64,000 nucleotides of DNA from positions 73,070-137,069 of the forward strand of contig DEKX01000019.1 of NCBI GenBank assembly GCA_002354095.1, given 5' to 3'. The position numbers and the translations under genes were made by a program. The stretch is from Prevotella sp. UBA2711 (GTDB lineage: Bacteria > Bacteroidota > Bacteroidia > Bacteroidales > Bacteroidaceae). Shown here piece by piece: positions 32,338 to 41,330 of the stretch (position 1 is its first letter; every line of letters starts with the position of its first letter). The notes under the pieces were generated by a model. That model ran no database searches, was not told where the DNA came from, and worked only from the letters and a program-made list of their open reading frames with translations.

Positions 32338-33330
32338 ATGGAAAATTTGAAACGCGTTATTGCCATTGTTTGCGGTGGCGATTCTTCTGAACACGATGTA
32401 TCATTGCGTTCGGCGCAAGGTCTTTATTCTTTCTTTGACAAGGACCGTTATGATGTGTATATTGTTGACGTAAAAGGACAGGATTGGCATGTGGAACTGC
32501 ATGACGGTACTACTGCCCCTATTGACCGTAATGACTTTTCATTCGTAGAGGATGGTAAGGCGAAGCGCTTTGACTATGCTTATATAACCATTCATGGTAC
32601 TCCCGGTGAAAATGGTATCATGCAAGGCTATTTTGACTTGGTGCGTGTGCCCTATAGCACCAGTGGCGTTTTGGTGGAGGCCATGACTTTCGATAAGTTC
32701 GTTCTCAACCAGTATCTCAGAGCCTATGGTATCCTTGTAGCCGACTCTCTGTTAATTCGCAAGGGTTACGAGGAATTGGTAAGCGACGACGAGATAGAAC
32801 AGCGCATCGGTATGCCTTGTTTTGTGAAACCTGCTACCGACGGTTCTTCGTTCGGAGTTTCTAAAGTGAAAGAGGCCGACCAGCTGGCCCCCGCTATCCG
32901 TAAAGCGATGATGGAAAGTTCGGAGGTGATGGTAGAGCAGTATCTGCAGGGCACCGAAATCACGATGGGTATCTATAAGACCAAGGAGAAGGCTGTACCA
33001 TTCCCCATTACCGAGGTGGTGACCCAGAACGAGTTCTTCGACTATAATGCCAAATATAATGGACAGGTGAAGGAAATCACCCCAGCCCGTATTTCTGACG
33101 ATGTGGCTCGTCGTGTTCGTGAGATTACCAGTCATATCTATGATATTCTGCATTGTAATGGTATCATTCGTATTGACTATATCATTTCGCCTGAAGGCAA
33201 AATCTATATGCTGGAGGTGAACACGACTCCTGGTATGACTCCTACCAGTTTTATTCCTCAGCAGGTAAAAGCTGCTGGCTTGGAGATGAAAGATGTTTTA
33301 ACCGATATCGTTGAAAATCAATTTTCTTAA
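32338..33330 (+). CDS. ddl: D-alanine--D-alanine ligase
   Basis: 330 aa ATP-grasp enzyme that makes the D-Ala-D-Ala dipeptide for peptidoglycan. The N-terminal VCGGDSSEHDVSLRSA, the HGTPGENG loop (about 89), the ATP-grasp KPATDGSSFGVSKV and EITMGIY, and the C-terminal IRIDYIISPEGKIYMLEVNTTPGMTPTSF are all present. It follows the pseudouridine synthase by 42 bp containing three AATAACG-like units, and its stop abuts the next ATG. Confidence 0.96.
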   Translation: MENLKRVIAIVCGGDSSEHDVSLRSAQGLYSFFDKDRYDVYIVDVKGQDWHVELHDGTTAPIDRNDFSFVEDGKAKRFDYAYITIHGTPGENGIMQGYFDLVRVPYSTSGVLVEAMTFDKFVLNQYLRAYGILVADSLLIRKGYEELVSDDEIEQRIGMPCFVKPATDGSSFGVSKVKEADQLAPAIRKAMMESSEVMVEQYLQGTEITMGIYKTKEKAVPFPITEVVTQNEFFDYNAKYNGQVKEITPARISDDVARRVREITSHIYDILHCNGIIRIDYIISPEGKIYMLEVNTTPGMTPTSFIPQQVKAAGLEMKDVLTDIVENQFS

Positions 33331-34509
33331 ATGACGAACGAGTTTGATGAGATAAGGCCCTACGAAAAAGGGGAGATGAAACAGGCTTTTGAGGAACTGT
33401 TGGCTGACAGACAGTTCTCTGCATTGCTGAAAGGGTTTGTGCCTTGGCTGCCAAAGTCTATCCGTAACGGATTGTTGCGACTGGCTTTTACAGGAGTAGA
33501 GACACCGCTTGACTTCCAACTTCGGTTCATGAAGCCAATCGTGTGGTATTTCGTCCGTAAATATTCTGACGGCCTCACCTTCGATGACTCTCAACTCTCA
33601 ACTCTCAACTCCCAACTCTCAACTCAAAGGTTCACCTTTGTCTCGAATCATCGTGACATTGTGCTTGATTCAGCCTTTCTGGATGTGCTGCTCAATAAGC
33701 ATGGATATCCTACGACGGTTGAAATCGGCATTGGCGACAATCTGCTGATCTATCCGTGGATTAAACGCCTGGTCCGTATGAACAAGGCGTTTACGGTACG
33801 TCGTGGACTGACGGCACACGAGATGATGAAGAGCAGTCAGTTGATGAGCCGGTATATCCACTACGCTGTTACGCAGAAGAAGGAAAATATCTGGATTGCA
33901 CAGCGCGAGGGTAGAGCAAAGGATTCTGACGACCGTACTCAGGAGTCTGTTCTGAAAATGCTGGCAATGGGGGGGAGTGTGTCCGACGGGTCATCTGTTG
34001 ACAGCCTACATGAACTGAACATCGTCCCTCTGACGATTAGTTACGAGTATGACCCTTGTGACTATCTGAAGGCACAGGAGTTTCAGCAGAAACGTGACAA
34101 CCCTGCTTTTAAAAAGAGCAAGCAGGACGACCTCGACAATATGCGGACGGGAATCATGGGCTATAAAGGGCGCATCCACTATCATTGTGGCTTCCCCATC
34201 AATCAGTGGATCGACGAATTGAAGGATCTGCCGAAGAACGACTTCTTCAAAGCCGTTGCACAGCGTATGGATAAGGTGATACACAGCAATTACCATCTTT
34301 ATCCTTGCAACTATATCGCATTGGACCTGCTGGAGAAAACCGACCATTCGCAAAACTACACCTCTGCTGATGTTCAGCGCTTCGAGGAATATCTCGCAGG
34401 TCAGCTGGCGAAGATTAAAATCCCCAACAAGGATGAGGCTTTCCTCCGCGAACGAATACTGACTATGTATGCCAACCCACTTCGTAACTACCTTGCAGCT
34501 CATGAATAA
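33331..34509 (+). CDS. PlsC-like 1-acyl-glycerol-phosphate acyltransferase family protein
   Basis: 392 aa. The acyltransferase block I is SNHRDIVLD (HxxxxD; His near 108) with block II-like GIGDNLLIYPWIKRLVRMNKAFTVRRG and block III IAQREGRAKD (E-G). It transfers an acyl chain to a phospholipid or related acceptor at the inner membrane. A segment DSQLSTLNSQLSTQ (about 87-100), immediately before the FVSNHRD motif, is encoded by the 7-bp repeat array 33590-33624 and looks inserted. The gene begins directly after the ddl stop. Confidence 0.85.
   Translation: MTNEFDEIRPYEKGEMKQAFEELLADRQFSALLKGFVPWLPKSIRNGLLRLAFTGVETPLDFQLRFMKPIVWYFVRKYSDGLTFDDSQLSTLNSQLSTQRFTFVSNHRDIVLDSAFLDVLLNKHGYPTTVEIGIGDNLLIYPWIKRLVRMNKAFTVRRGLTAHEMMKSSQLMSRYIHYAVTQKKENIWIAQREGRAKDSDDRTQESVLKMLAMGGSVSDGSSVDSLHELNIVPLTISYEYDPCDYLKAQEFQQKRDNPAFKKSKQDDLDNMRTGIMGYKGRIHYHCGFPINQWIDELKDLPKNDFFKAVAQRMDKVIHSNYHLYPCNYIALDLLEKTDHSQNYTSADVQRFEEYLAGQLAKIKIPNKDEAFLRERILTMYANPLRNYLAAHE
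33590..33624. repeat. Five-unit 7-bp repeat array inside the acyltransferase gene
   Basis: Units CTCAACT three times, CCCAACT, CTCAACT (35 bp). They encode SQLSTLNSQLST, the heptapeptide cycle of a 7-bp repeat, ahead of the catalytic His. Confidence 0.9.
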
Positions 34510-35164
34510 AATTCAGTACTTAGCGCTCCTGTGGACTTTCCTGCTCGTATCCTGCACCACCGATAGTTATAACAAAGGGCAGGGCAAATATTCGCTGATG
34601 CAGGCAGAACTGGTTGATCTGTCTGTCAATGCCGACAAGCAGGCCACGGCATTCACTATGGATGACGGTCAGCGTTTTTCGCTCACCCCCGTTGTTACCG
34701 CTTCGTGGATTCAACGGCCAGACACCACCTATCGTGCCGTACTCTATTTCAATGTCCTGACAGGTAATACCGCCGAGGCTGTTTCCATGGGAACAGTCCC
34801 CACGCTGAGGGCAAGAGAGCATTGGAAATTGGACGAACAACGTGAAGACCCGTTGGGGCTGGAAAGTGCGTGGTTAGCTAAGAACGGGAAATATCTGAAC
34901 TTAGGCGTGTTGCTCAAAACAGGACAGGTAGATGGCGAGGATGGTATTCATACCGTTGCCTTAGCCCAGGACACCATCATCCAGAATCCAGATAAGACGC
35001 ATACGGCAAAGTTCCGCTTTCTCCATGATCAGGCAGGAGTTCCTGAATACTACACCAATCGCCGTTACGTCAGTATCCTCCTCCCCGACACCGTCCAGTT
35101 AGACACCATCCGTCTTACTTTCCCTACCTACGAGGGAAAAGTGGAACGCATCTTCGTTCCGTGA
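34502..35164 (+). CDS. NigD-like lipoprotein
   Basis: 220 aa from MNKIQYLALL at 34502; an earlier in-frame ATG at 34469 would hide the signal sequence. Lipobox LLVSC is followed by TTDSYNKGQGKYS. An OB-like N-terminal domain and an immunoglobulin-like C-terminal domain are typical of the Bacteroidetes NigD family; the function of the family is not known. It overlaps the acyltransferase gene by 8 bp, so it is probably translationally coupled to it. It is anchored at the outer or inner membrane by its lipid. Confidence 0.7.
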   Translation: MNKIQYLALLWTFLLVSCTTDSYNKGQGKYSLMQAELVDLSVNADKQATAFTMDDGQRFSLTPVVTASWIQRPDTTYRAVLYFNVLTGNTAEAVSMGTVPTLRAREHWKLDEQREDPLGLESAWLAKNGKYLNLGVLLKTGQVDGEDGIHTVALAQDTIIQNPDKTHTAKFRFLHDQAGVPEYYTNRRYVSILLPDTVQLDTIRLTFPTYEGKVERIFVP

Positions 35165-35198
35165 AACTTGAAAGGTTTCTTTACATAGCTATTTATGT

Positions 35199-35272
35199 GA
35201 ATTAACGTCCAAAATCGATTGAGTTAACTCAGGTTTTTGAGGTGGTCATTTCCACAGGTGAAAATAGCAGAC
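35199..35272. repeat. Dispersed intergenic repeat, copy 1 (one GAGTTAACTC unit)
   Basis: Begins GAATTAACGTCCAAAATCGA, contains the palindrome GAGTTAACTC (35221-35230), then CAGGTTTTTGAGGTGG and ends AGCAGAC. Copy 2 is at 54360-54477. It reaches the stop codon of the CapA-like gene on the minus strand. Confidence 0.85.
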
Positions 35273-36297
35273 TATTTCAACGTAATGTTACCATCTTTGT
35301 CGATGGTGGCTTCGCTGTGGGGAACGTCGGTTTTGGTGAGATTCATCATTTCATGGGCAACACGCAGGTTGGGGTCTTTGCGAGGACCAATGCCTTTCTG
35401 CTGGAGGAAGGAGTGGATTTTACCACTGAGGAAACGGCCTTGCTTGTTAACCTTGATTTCTACAACAGGCGAATAAGCGGAAATGCCGGCTAAACTCATA
35501 CCGTAGGGCGTGCAGAAATTACCGAGGCTGTAGGCAATGAAACGGCCTTTATAGACTTCGGTGGCACGCACTACATGAGGACCGTGACCATAGACGATGT
35601 CAGCGCCATTGTCGATGCAGAAATGGGCAAATTCGCGCAGGCTGCCTCGGTCTTCGCCCAAGAAGCTCTCTGCGCCCTGGGGCAGATGACTCTTCGAGCG
35701 TCCTTCTGCTCCACCGTGGAATGATACGATGACAATGTCAGACTTCTGTTTCAGGTCATCGATGATACGCTTGACCGTTGCCAAGTCACGGTGTTTCAGT
35801 GTATATTGATTATGTCCGAAGGCACAGATGCCGAACTTGATGCCGTTTCTGACCACAACGGCTGATTCTGTGCGTCCCTTGATGCCTGAGAATTTGATGC
35901 CCTGTTTGGTGAGTTGCTGTTCGGTGCTCAGAATACCCTCCTGCCCGAAGTCGTTGGCATGATTGTTTGCCATGCTGAGGAAGTCGTAACCGGCATCTTT
36001 CAACAAATGGGAGAAACTGGTGGGTGTACGAAACGAATAGCTGTTAGCCCCTCCGCTTTTCGTACTCTTGCCGCCATCGAGCAATGTGCCCTCCAGATTG
36101 CCCACGGCAATGGTGGTGCGTTGCAGGATGGGCTTCACGTCGCGAAAAATCTCCTCACCATTTTTGGGAGGCAGTGAAATACCCGGGTAGGTGGTACCCA
36201 TCATGATATCGCCTGTCATGGCAACGGTGATATCATCAGAAAAGCAGGCCACTGAGTAGCCTGCTAATATCGTTACTAAAAGTGCTTTGAGTTTCAT
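35272..36297 (-). CDS. CapA-family protein (poly-gamma-glutamate synthesis/metallophosphatase-like)
   Basis: 341 aa with a signal peptide (MKLKALLVTILAGYSVAC). The family blocks are AMTGDIMMG (about 26-34), VGNLEGTL (about 65), SMANNHANDFG (about 108), VVSFHGGAEG (about 193), ADIVYGHGPHV and AYSLGNF. These are the metal-binding motifs of a calcineurin-like phosphoesterase. The function in non-capsulated Bacteroidetes is unclear; no PgsB/PgsC partners are nearby. It follows the NlpC/P60 gene by 8 bp, in an apparent M23-NlpC-CapA envelope operon. Confidence 0.85.
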   Translation of the reverse strand: MKLKALLVTILAGYSVACFSDDITVAMTGDIMMGTTYPGISLPPKNGEEIFRDVKPILQRTTIAVGNLEGTLLDGGKSTKSGGANSYSFRTPTSFSHLLKDAGYDFLSMANNHANDFGQEGILSTEQQLTKQGIKFSGIKGRTESAVVVRNGIKFGICAFGHNQYTLKHRDLATVKRIIDDLKQKSDIVIVSFHGGAEGRSKSHLPQGAESFLGEDRGSLREFAHFCIDNGADIVYGHGPHVVRATEVYKGRFIAYSLGNFCTPYGMSLAGISAYSPVVEIKVNKQGRFLSGKIHSFLQQKGIGPRKDPNLRVAHEMMNLTKTDVPHSEATIDKDGNITLK

Positions 36298-36305
36298 CTT
36301 ATTGT

Positions 36306-36875
36306 TTATTTAGCCACACGGCGCACACCGATGTAGCGGCGATTGTAGTTTCCGTCGTTAGAGTGACTGATCTTTACACCTCCCTTGCTGCTGGCATGGA
36401 TAAACGTGAAGGTGTCAGTGATAGGGTCGAAATCCATCACGATACCTACATGCCCAACGTTGCGACCAGAGTGGGGACTGGTGAAGAATACCAAGTCGCC
36501 AGGTTGCATTTCCTCACGCCGGATGGGAATATTGCGTGCATATTGATCGCGCGAAGAGCAACCGATGGATATGTTGTTCTGTCCATAGACATAACTGGTG
36601 AATCCAGAGCAATCAAAGCTGTAAGGACCCTTGCTGCCGGAGCGGTAGCGAGTGCCTATGAATGAAGTAGCCTGACTGAGAATATCGTCAGTAGTGGCAA
36701 AGCTGATATCGGTGTCATAGCCGTTAGCATAGAGGAAATCGAAATTGTCGATTTCTTCATATACAACTTCTGTACGTGGTGTTTTCTTTGTTTTCTTTTT
36801 CTTTCCTTTGGCTAATGCTACATCCACAGAGGATAGAAGCATCAGTAAGATGCAGAACATGATTTTTTGTTTCAT
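36306..36875 (-). CDS. NlpC/P60-family peptidase (C40), secreted
   Basis: 189 aa with a signal peptide (MKQKIMFCILLMLLSSVDVALA) and a Lys-rich spacer. The catalytic domain has FDCSGF (nucleophile Cys near 89), VGHVGIVMDF (His near 138) and FIHASSKGGVKIS. It cleaves peptidoglycan stem peptides in the periplasm. It lies between the M23 peptidase and the CapA-like gene, with a small hairpin (36894-36909) upstream. Confidence 0.9.
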   Translation of the reverse strand: MKQKIMFCILLMLLSSVDVALAKGKKKKTKKTPRTEVVYEEIDNFDFLYANGYDTDISFATTDDILSQATSFIGTRYRSGSKGPYSFDCSGFTSYVYGQNNISIGCSSRDQYARNIPIRREEMQPGDLVFFTSPHSGRNVGHVGIVMDFDPITDTFTFIHASSKGGVKISHSNDGNYNRRYIGVRRVAK

Positions 36876-36893
36876 TCTAACGAAATTGGTTAA

Positions 36894-36909
36894 CGGCTCC
36901 TAAGAGCCG
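36894..36909 (-). promoter_or_regulatory. Small intercistronic hairpin between the M23 and NlpC genes
   Basis: CGGCTC (36894-36899), CTAA loop, GAGCCG (36904-36909): a perfect 6-bp stem in the 45-bp gap, without a T-run. Confidence 0.45.
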
Positions 36910-36920
36910 AGAAGGTCTGG

Positions 36921-37874
36921 TTAATTGTATCTCAGGATCTGTCCTGGACGGATGCGTGTGGTTGCCTTGATATGGTTCAACTTACAGATAGCACTCACTG
37001 TTGTGCCACGCTTGCGAGCAATGACAGAGAGGTTCTCGCCCTTAGCCACTTTGTGGAAACGGGTGGAGTGCATCTTCACATTCTTGTCCTTAGGCTGTGC
37101 CATAGCATAGTCGGTCTGTGGAATGTCCAAGTCGCCATTGACAGCCTTGCCACCTACGCCACGCAGACGAGTAGCCTCGGCTGACTCGCGGTTGTAGGTT
37201 GACTTGCGGAACATATAATAGTCATCTACGACATCCTGATTCTTGAAGTCGAACATCAAGGCAGGATTCAAGGCAATGCCGCACAGACGGGTTTCAAAAT
37301 GCAAGTGTGAACCAGTGCTACGACCTGTGTTACCACCGAGTCCGATAGGATCACCGGCACGAACTTCCTGCTCCTCTGTAACGAGTTGCTTTGACATGTG
37401 GCCATAGATGGTCTCCAGTCCGTTATAGTGGCGGATAACCACGTATTTACCATAGCCGCGTCCTTCATATCTTACGATGCGTACCTTACCACTGAAAGCA
37501 GCACGGATGGTGTCGCCAATATACACTTTGATGTCCAATCCTTTATGCTGGCGTCCCCAACGGGCACCGAAGTTACTGGTCAGCACACGACTGCTGGTGG
37601 GCATACAGAAATTCTTCAGGTCAATACGGAAAGAATCGGGGAGCGCTGTTGCCTTGTGGGCATAGCGGTTATTCCAATCATTATAGAGATCGGCAGCTGG
37701 AGATTCGTAGCTCTCAGCCTGAATCAGTCTATGGAGTGCCATGCTGTCAACAGCCTTCATCTTGCGGTCGATGGGGGCTTGGTTTGCCAACAGGTCTTGT
37801 CCCATGGTGGGCATGGCTATAAAGGTTGCTACTAATGAAATTGCAATGTTTTTAAATTGTCTTTTAGTAAGCAT
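36921..37874 (-). CDS. M23 metallopeptidase with C-terminal LysM domain, secreted
   Basis: 317 aa; signal peptide MLTKRQFKNIAISLVATFIA. The LytM domain (about 95-200) has HKGLDIKV (HxxxD, His near 112) and GSHLHFETR, the zinc ligands of active M23 enzymes. The final ~45 residues form a LysM motif (KVAKGENLSVIARKRGTTVSAICKLN). It binds and cuts peptidoglycan cross-links in the periplasm, or activates another amidase if catalytically silent; all the metal ligands look intact. It heads the operon with NlpC and CapA. Confidence 0.92.
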   Translation of the reverse strand: MLTKRQFKNIAISLVATFIAMPTMGQDLLANQAPIDRKMKAVDSMALHRLIQAESYESPAADLYNDWNNRYAHKATALPDSFRIDLKNFCMPTSSRVLTSNFGARWGRQHKGLDIKVYIGDTIRAAFSGKVRIVRYEGRGYGKYVVIRHYNGLETIYGHMSKQLVTEEQEVRAGDPIGLGGNTGRSTGSHLHFETRLCGIALNPALMFDFKNQDVVDDYYMFRKSTYNRESAEATRLRGVGGKAVNGDLDIPQTDYAMAQPKDKNVKMHSTRFHKVAKGENLSVIARKRGTTVSAICKLNHIKATTRIRPGQILRYN

Positions 37875-37922
37875 AAATCTTATATTTTCAATTATATAGT
37901 TACTCTCGGAAAAAATATCGAT

Positions 37923-37931
37923 GCAAAAGTA
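37923..37931 (-). promoter_or_regulatory. -7 promoter element of the M23-NlpC-CapA operon
   Basis: Minus strand TACTTTTGC, 48 bp before the M23 start. Confidence 0.65.
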
Positions 37932-38004
37932 ATAAAATTATTTGAAGGAAGAGCAAAAACCTGGTGCGTGTTAACAATAATTGTGTGTTATTTAACAATT
38001 CGCC

Positions 38005-40107
38005 TTATGATATTGCAGCCCAATTAACGTTTGTTTTGCGTAATTGTTTCAGCCTGTTCCAAAGCATATTGTATTTTTCGGAATGGCATTCAGGGTCTTC
38101 GTCGATGATGGTTTGAGCTTCGTCGCGAGCCAATTGAACCAATTGTCCATCGCGCGCAATATCGGCTATTTTCAGGTCGAAAGCCATACCGCTTTGCTGG
38201 GTTCCTTCCAAGTCGCCAGGCCCTCTAAGTTTAAGGTCTGCCTCTGCAATACGGAACCCGTCGTTGGTCTCGCACATGATGTCAATACGCTTGCGGGTGT
38301 CCTCACTCAGTTGATGGTTCGTAACCAGAATACAGTAGCTTTGGTCAGCTCCACGGCCGACACGCCCACGAAGCTGGTGCAACTGGCTGAGCCCGAAACG
38401 CTGGGCTTCCAGAATGACCATGACGGAGGCATTAGGCACATTCACCCCTACTTCTATAACAGTAGTGGCAACCAGCATTTGCGTTTCTCCTTTAACAAAG
38501 TGTTGCATTTCCTCTTCCTTCTCCTTGGGCTTCATCTTGCCGTGCACCTTGCTAAGGCGGAACTCAGGGAACACCTGTCTTAATACCTCAAAGCCGTCTT
38601 CCAAATTCTTGAGGTCTATCTTTTCACTCTCTTCAATCAGTGGAAAAACGATATAAACCTGTCTGCCCTGGTGAATCTGTTTGCGCAGTCCGTCATAAAG
38701 CGAAGGCATCGAACGGTCAAAGACATGCGTGGTGACAACAGGTTTGCGACCTGGGGGCAATTCATCAATGACACTTACGTCTAAGTCGCCATAAAGGGTC
38801 ATGGCAAGGGTGCGTGGAATAGGTGTAGCTGTCATGACGAGCACATGGGGCGGATTCGTGTTCTTGGTCCATAGTTTGGCACGCTGGGCTACTCCGAACC
38901 GATGCTGCTCGTCAACCACCACCATTCCGAGGTTGGCAAACTGCACCGTATCTTCAATGACGGCATGCGTACCTACCAGAATCTGTACGGAGCCGTCCGT
39001 CAGTCCATCGAGTACTGCCTGTCGCTTTTTGCCCTTTACGATACCAGTCAGCAGTTCTACTCGGATATTCATTCCCTGCAAGAAATCCTGTATGGTCTGC
39101 AGATGCTGTTCTGCCAAAATCTCGGTAGGTGCCATGATACAAGCCTGATAGCCATTGTCCAGGGCAATCAGCATCGACATGAGCGCGACAAGCGTTTTGC
39201 CCGAGCCTACATCGCCCTGTAGCAGTCGGTTCATCTGTCTTCCGGAGCCGGTGTCTTTTCTGATTTCACGTATCACTCGTTTCTGGGCTTCTGTCAGCGA
39301 GAAGGGCAGGTGCTGGTGATAGAATGTATTGAAATAATCGCCAATATGTGAGAAGACATAGCCCCTGTACTTTCGCCGATGATCACTGGCATACCTTAAT
39401 ATATTTAATTGCACGTAGAAGAGTTCTTCGAATTTCAGTCTGGTACGTGCTTTCTCCAGTTCCTTCGCATTCAGGGGGTAGTGAATCTTTCGCAGTGCCT
39501 CGTCGCGGCTCATCAGGTGCAGGCGGTTGGCAATGAAGTCTGGAATGGTTTCCGGTAGGGGCTCTTTAATGGCGTCGAGGAGCGTTTTGACAAAACGCTC
39601 TACACAACGGGAGTTGAGCCCACTCTTCTTCATCTTCTCCGATGTGTTGTAGTAGGGTTGCATACCCATAGTGGAAAGTTCCAGTTTGTCGGCTTCGTCG
39701 ATATCGGGATGTACCACTTGGATGCGCCCATTGAATACCTGTGGCTTACCAAAAACGATATAATCCTTGCCTATCTTGTATTTTTTGATAACACTTTCGG
39801 CATAGTTGAACCACGTGAGGTCCATCACTTTTCCGCTGCCATCGGTGAAATGTGCCACTACGCGCTTTTTGCGGGGCCCCATCTGGAAAGTCTCGAAACT
39901 CAGGATATGTCCGCAAACTTGTATGAAAGGCATATCACCCGTGAGTTCGCGAATGGAATAGATGCGGCTGCGGTCAACGTGTTTGTAAGGATAATACTGC
40001 AACAAATCGCCAAAGGTCTCGATGCCCAGTTCCTGGCTGAGCATCTTCTTGCGATTGGGACCTACCCCTGGCAGGTATTGTATGTCTTGTCGCAGTATAT
40101 CGGTCAT
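38005..40107 (-). CDS. recG: ATP-dependent DNA helicase RecG
   Basis: 700 aa. The N-terminal wedge/OB domain (about 60-150) is followed by two RecA-like domains. The first has QGDVGSGKTLVALM (Walker A, about 296), VVVDEQHRFGV (DEQH) and MTATPIPRTL. The second has TTVIEVGVNVPNASVMVI and QLRGRVGRGADQSYC. It remodels stalled replication forks and Holliday junctions. It overlaps ispD by 4 bp (ATGA) in a pdxJ-pfpI-ispD-recG operon. Confidence 0.97.
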   Translation of the reverse strand: MTDILRQDIQYLPGVGPNRKKMLSQELGIETFGDLLQYYPYKHVDRSRIYSIRELTGDMPFIQVCGHILSFETFQMGPRKKRVVAHFTDGSGKVMDLTWFNYAESVIKKYKIGKDYIVFGKPQVFNGRIQVVHPDIDEADKLELSTMGMQPYYNTSEKMKKSGLNSRCVERFVKTLLDAIKEPLPETIPDFIANRLHLMSRDEALRKIHYPLNAKELEKARTRLKFEELFYVQLNILRYASDHRRKYRGYVFSHIGDYFNTFYHQHLPFSLTEAQKRVIREIRKDTGSGRQMNRLLQGDVGSGKTLVALMSMLIALDNGYQACIMAPTEILAEQHLQTIQDFLQGMNIRVELLTGIVKGKKRQAVLDGLTDGSVQILVGTHAVIEDTVQFANLGMVVVDEQHRFGVAQRAKLWTKNTNPPHVLVMTATPIPRTLAMTLYGDLDVSVIDELPPGRKPVVTTHVFDRSMPSLYDGLRKQIHQGRQVYIVFPLIEESEKIDLKNLEDGFEVLRQVFPEFRLSKVHGKMKPKEKEEEMQHFVKGETQMLVATTVIEVGVNVPNASVMVILEAQRFGLSQLHQLRGRVGRGADQSYCILVTNHQLSEDTRKRIDIMCETNDGFRIAEADLKLRGPGDLEGTQQSGMAFDLKIADIARDGQLVQLARDEAQTIIDEDPECHSEKYNMLWNRLKQLRKTNVNWAAIS

Positions 40108-40760
40108 CCTATCAATACTTCCGCGATTTTTAAGTCGTATGGGGTTGTTATCTTGATATTCTCCCGATTGCCGTCAACGAGGGTGATGTCGAAACCAAAA
40201 GTTTCGACTACACTGGCATCATCCGTAAAGCCGTCATTATAGGGCTGGCGGTTGGCGGCTTTCAGCAGTTGGATATCGAAGGTCTGAGGGGTCTGCACCA
40301 ATCGGTAGTCGCCTCGCGGCTTCGTGCCTTCTGTGATGTGGCGCAAAGTTTCTACAACAGGGATAACAGGGATGACGGCTTTCTTCTTGCGAGCTGTCTC
40401 ATAGCAGTTTCGAATCACCTCTAAACTGGGGAAAGGACGCACACCGTCATGCACTCCCACCACGCCTTCGGCATCATCAGGAATCAGTGCCAGACCGTGT
40501 TGGACGCTATGGAAACGAGTCTCGCCTCCATCGGTCATTTGATAGTTCATTTGGAAATGGTAGTCCTTACACAGTTGCAGCCAATAGTCCTGTTGGTCTT
40601 TGGGCAGCACAAGGATAATTTCCAATGTTTCGCTATACGCGCGGAACCGTTCCAGTGTCCGCATCAAGATTGGTTTTCCTCCAATGGGCAGAAACTGTTT
40701 GGGAATCTCGCCTCCCATACGCAATCCCTTCCCTCCGGCTACTATGATAATATAGTCCAT
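40104..40760 (-). CDS. ispD: 2-C-methyl-D-erythritol 4-phosphate cytidylyltransferase
   Basis: 218 aa. The nucleotide-binding loop VAGGKGLRMGGEIPKQFLPI starts at residue 8. GVVGVHDGVRPF and TDDASVVE (late conserved Asp residues) complete the MEP-pathway cytidylyltransferase signature. It joins CTP and MEP in isoprenoid synthesis in the cytoplasm. It overlaps recG (4 bp) and the DJ-1 gene (1 bp). Confidence 0.95.
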   Translation of the reverse strand: MDYIIIVAGGKGLRMGGEIPKQFLPIGGKPILMRTLERFRAYSETLEIILVLPKDQQDYWLQLCKDYHFQMNYQMTDGGETRFHSVQHGLALIPDDAEGVVGVHDGVRPFPSLEVIRNCYETARKKKAVIPVIPVVETLRHITEGTKPRGDYRLVQTPQTFDIQLLKAANRQPYNDGFTDDASVVETFGFDITLVDGNRENIKITTPYDLKIAEVLIG

Positions 40761-41323
40761 TATGCCATCAGGTGTTTGAAGCGCATTCCTTCAGCTATTT
40801 GGTTTGCCTTCTGTGGGCTGGTGAGTTGACCCAGCAAGTCGTAGGCAAAGGGGAAAGCAGCAGCAGGTCCCTCACCCGTAGTGACATTACCATCGACCGT
40901 GACGAGTTGTCCCGTATAAGTAGCTCCCTCCAAATCCTTCTCAAAACCAGGATAGCAGGTGGCGCGTTTGCCCTCAAGAATACCCAGAGGCGCTATGACG
41001 ACAGCTGGTGAAGCGCAGATAGCAGCCACTTTTTTGCCAGCAGCAAACTGGTCAACAATTGCTTTGCACACTCCTTTATGAGCGAAGAGATTCGATGCCC
41101 CAGGCATGCCACCTGGCAGGAACAGCAAGTCGGCATCCGAGAAGTCGCCCTGCTCGAACATGATATCAGCCTCGATATTCACACCATGAGCTGTCTGTAC
41201 CAAAGGAAATTCCGTCGTACTTACGGTGACAACTTCCAATCCGCCACGACGCCAAACGTCAACGGGAATCAGTGCTTCGACATCTTCGAAGCCGTCTGCT
41301 AAGAAAACATATACCTTTTTCAT
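40760..41323 (-). CDS. DJ-1/PfpI-family protein
   Basis: 187 aa. The class I glutamine amidotransferase-like fold with ADGFEDVEALIPVDVWRRGG at the start and AAICASPAVVIAPLGILEGKRATCYP in the middle. The nucleophile Cys (about 105) lies in the AAICASP elbow and Glu15 is the usual partner, so the DJ-1 site is complete. Family members are chaperones, deglycases or esterases, and the role here is unknown. It is 7 bp after pdxJ and directly precedes ispD. Confidence 0.88.
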   Translation of the reverse strand: MKKVYVFLADGFEDVEALIPVDVWRRGGLEVVTVSTTEFPLVQTAHGVNIEADIMFEQGDFSDADLLFLPGGMPGASNLFAHKGVCKAIVDQFAAGKKVAAICASPAVVIAPLGILEGKRATCYPGFEKDLEGATYTGQLVTVDGNVTTGEGPAAAFPFAYDLLGQLTSPQKANQIAEGMRFKHLMA

Positions 41324-41330
41324 GATCTCT

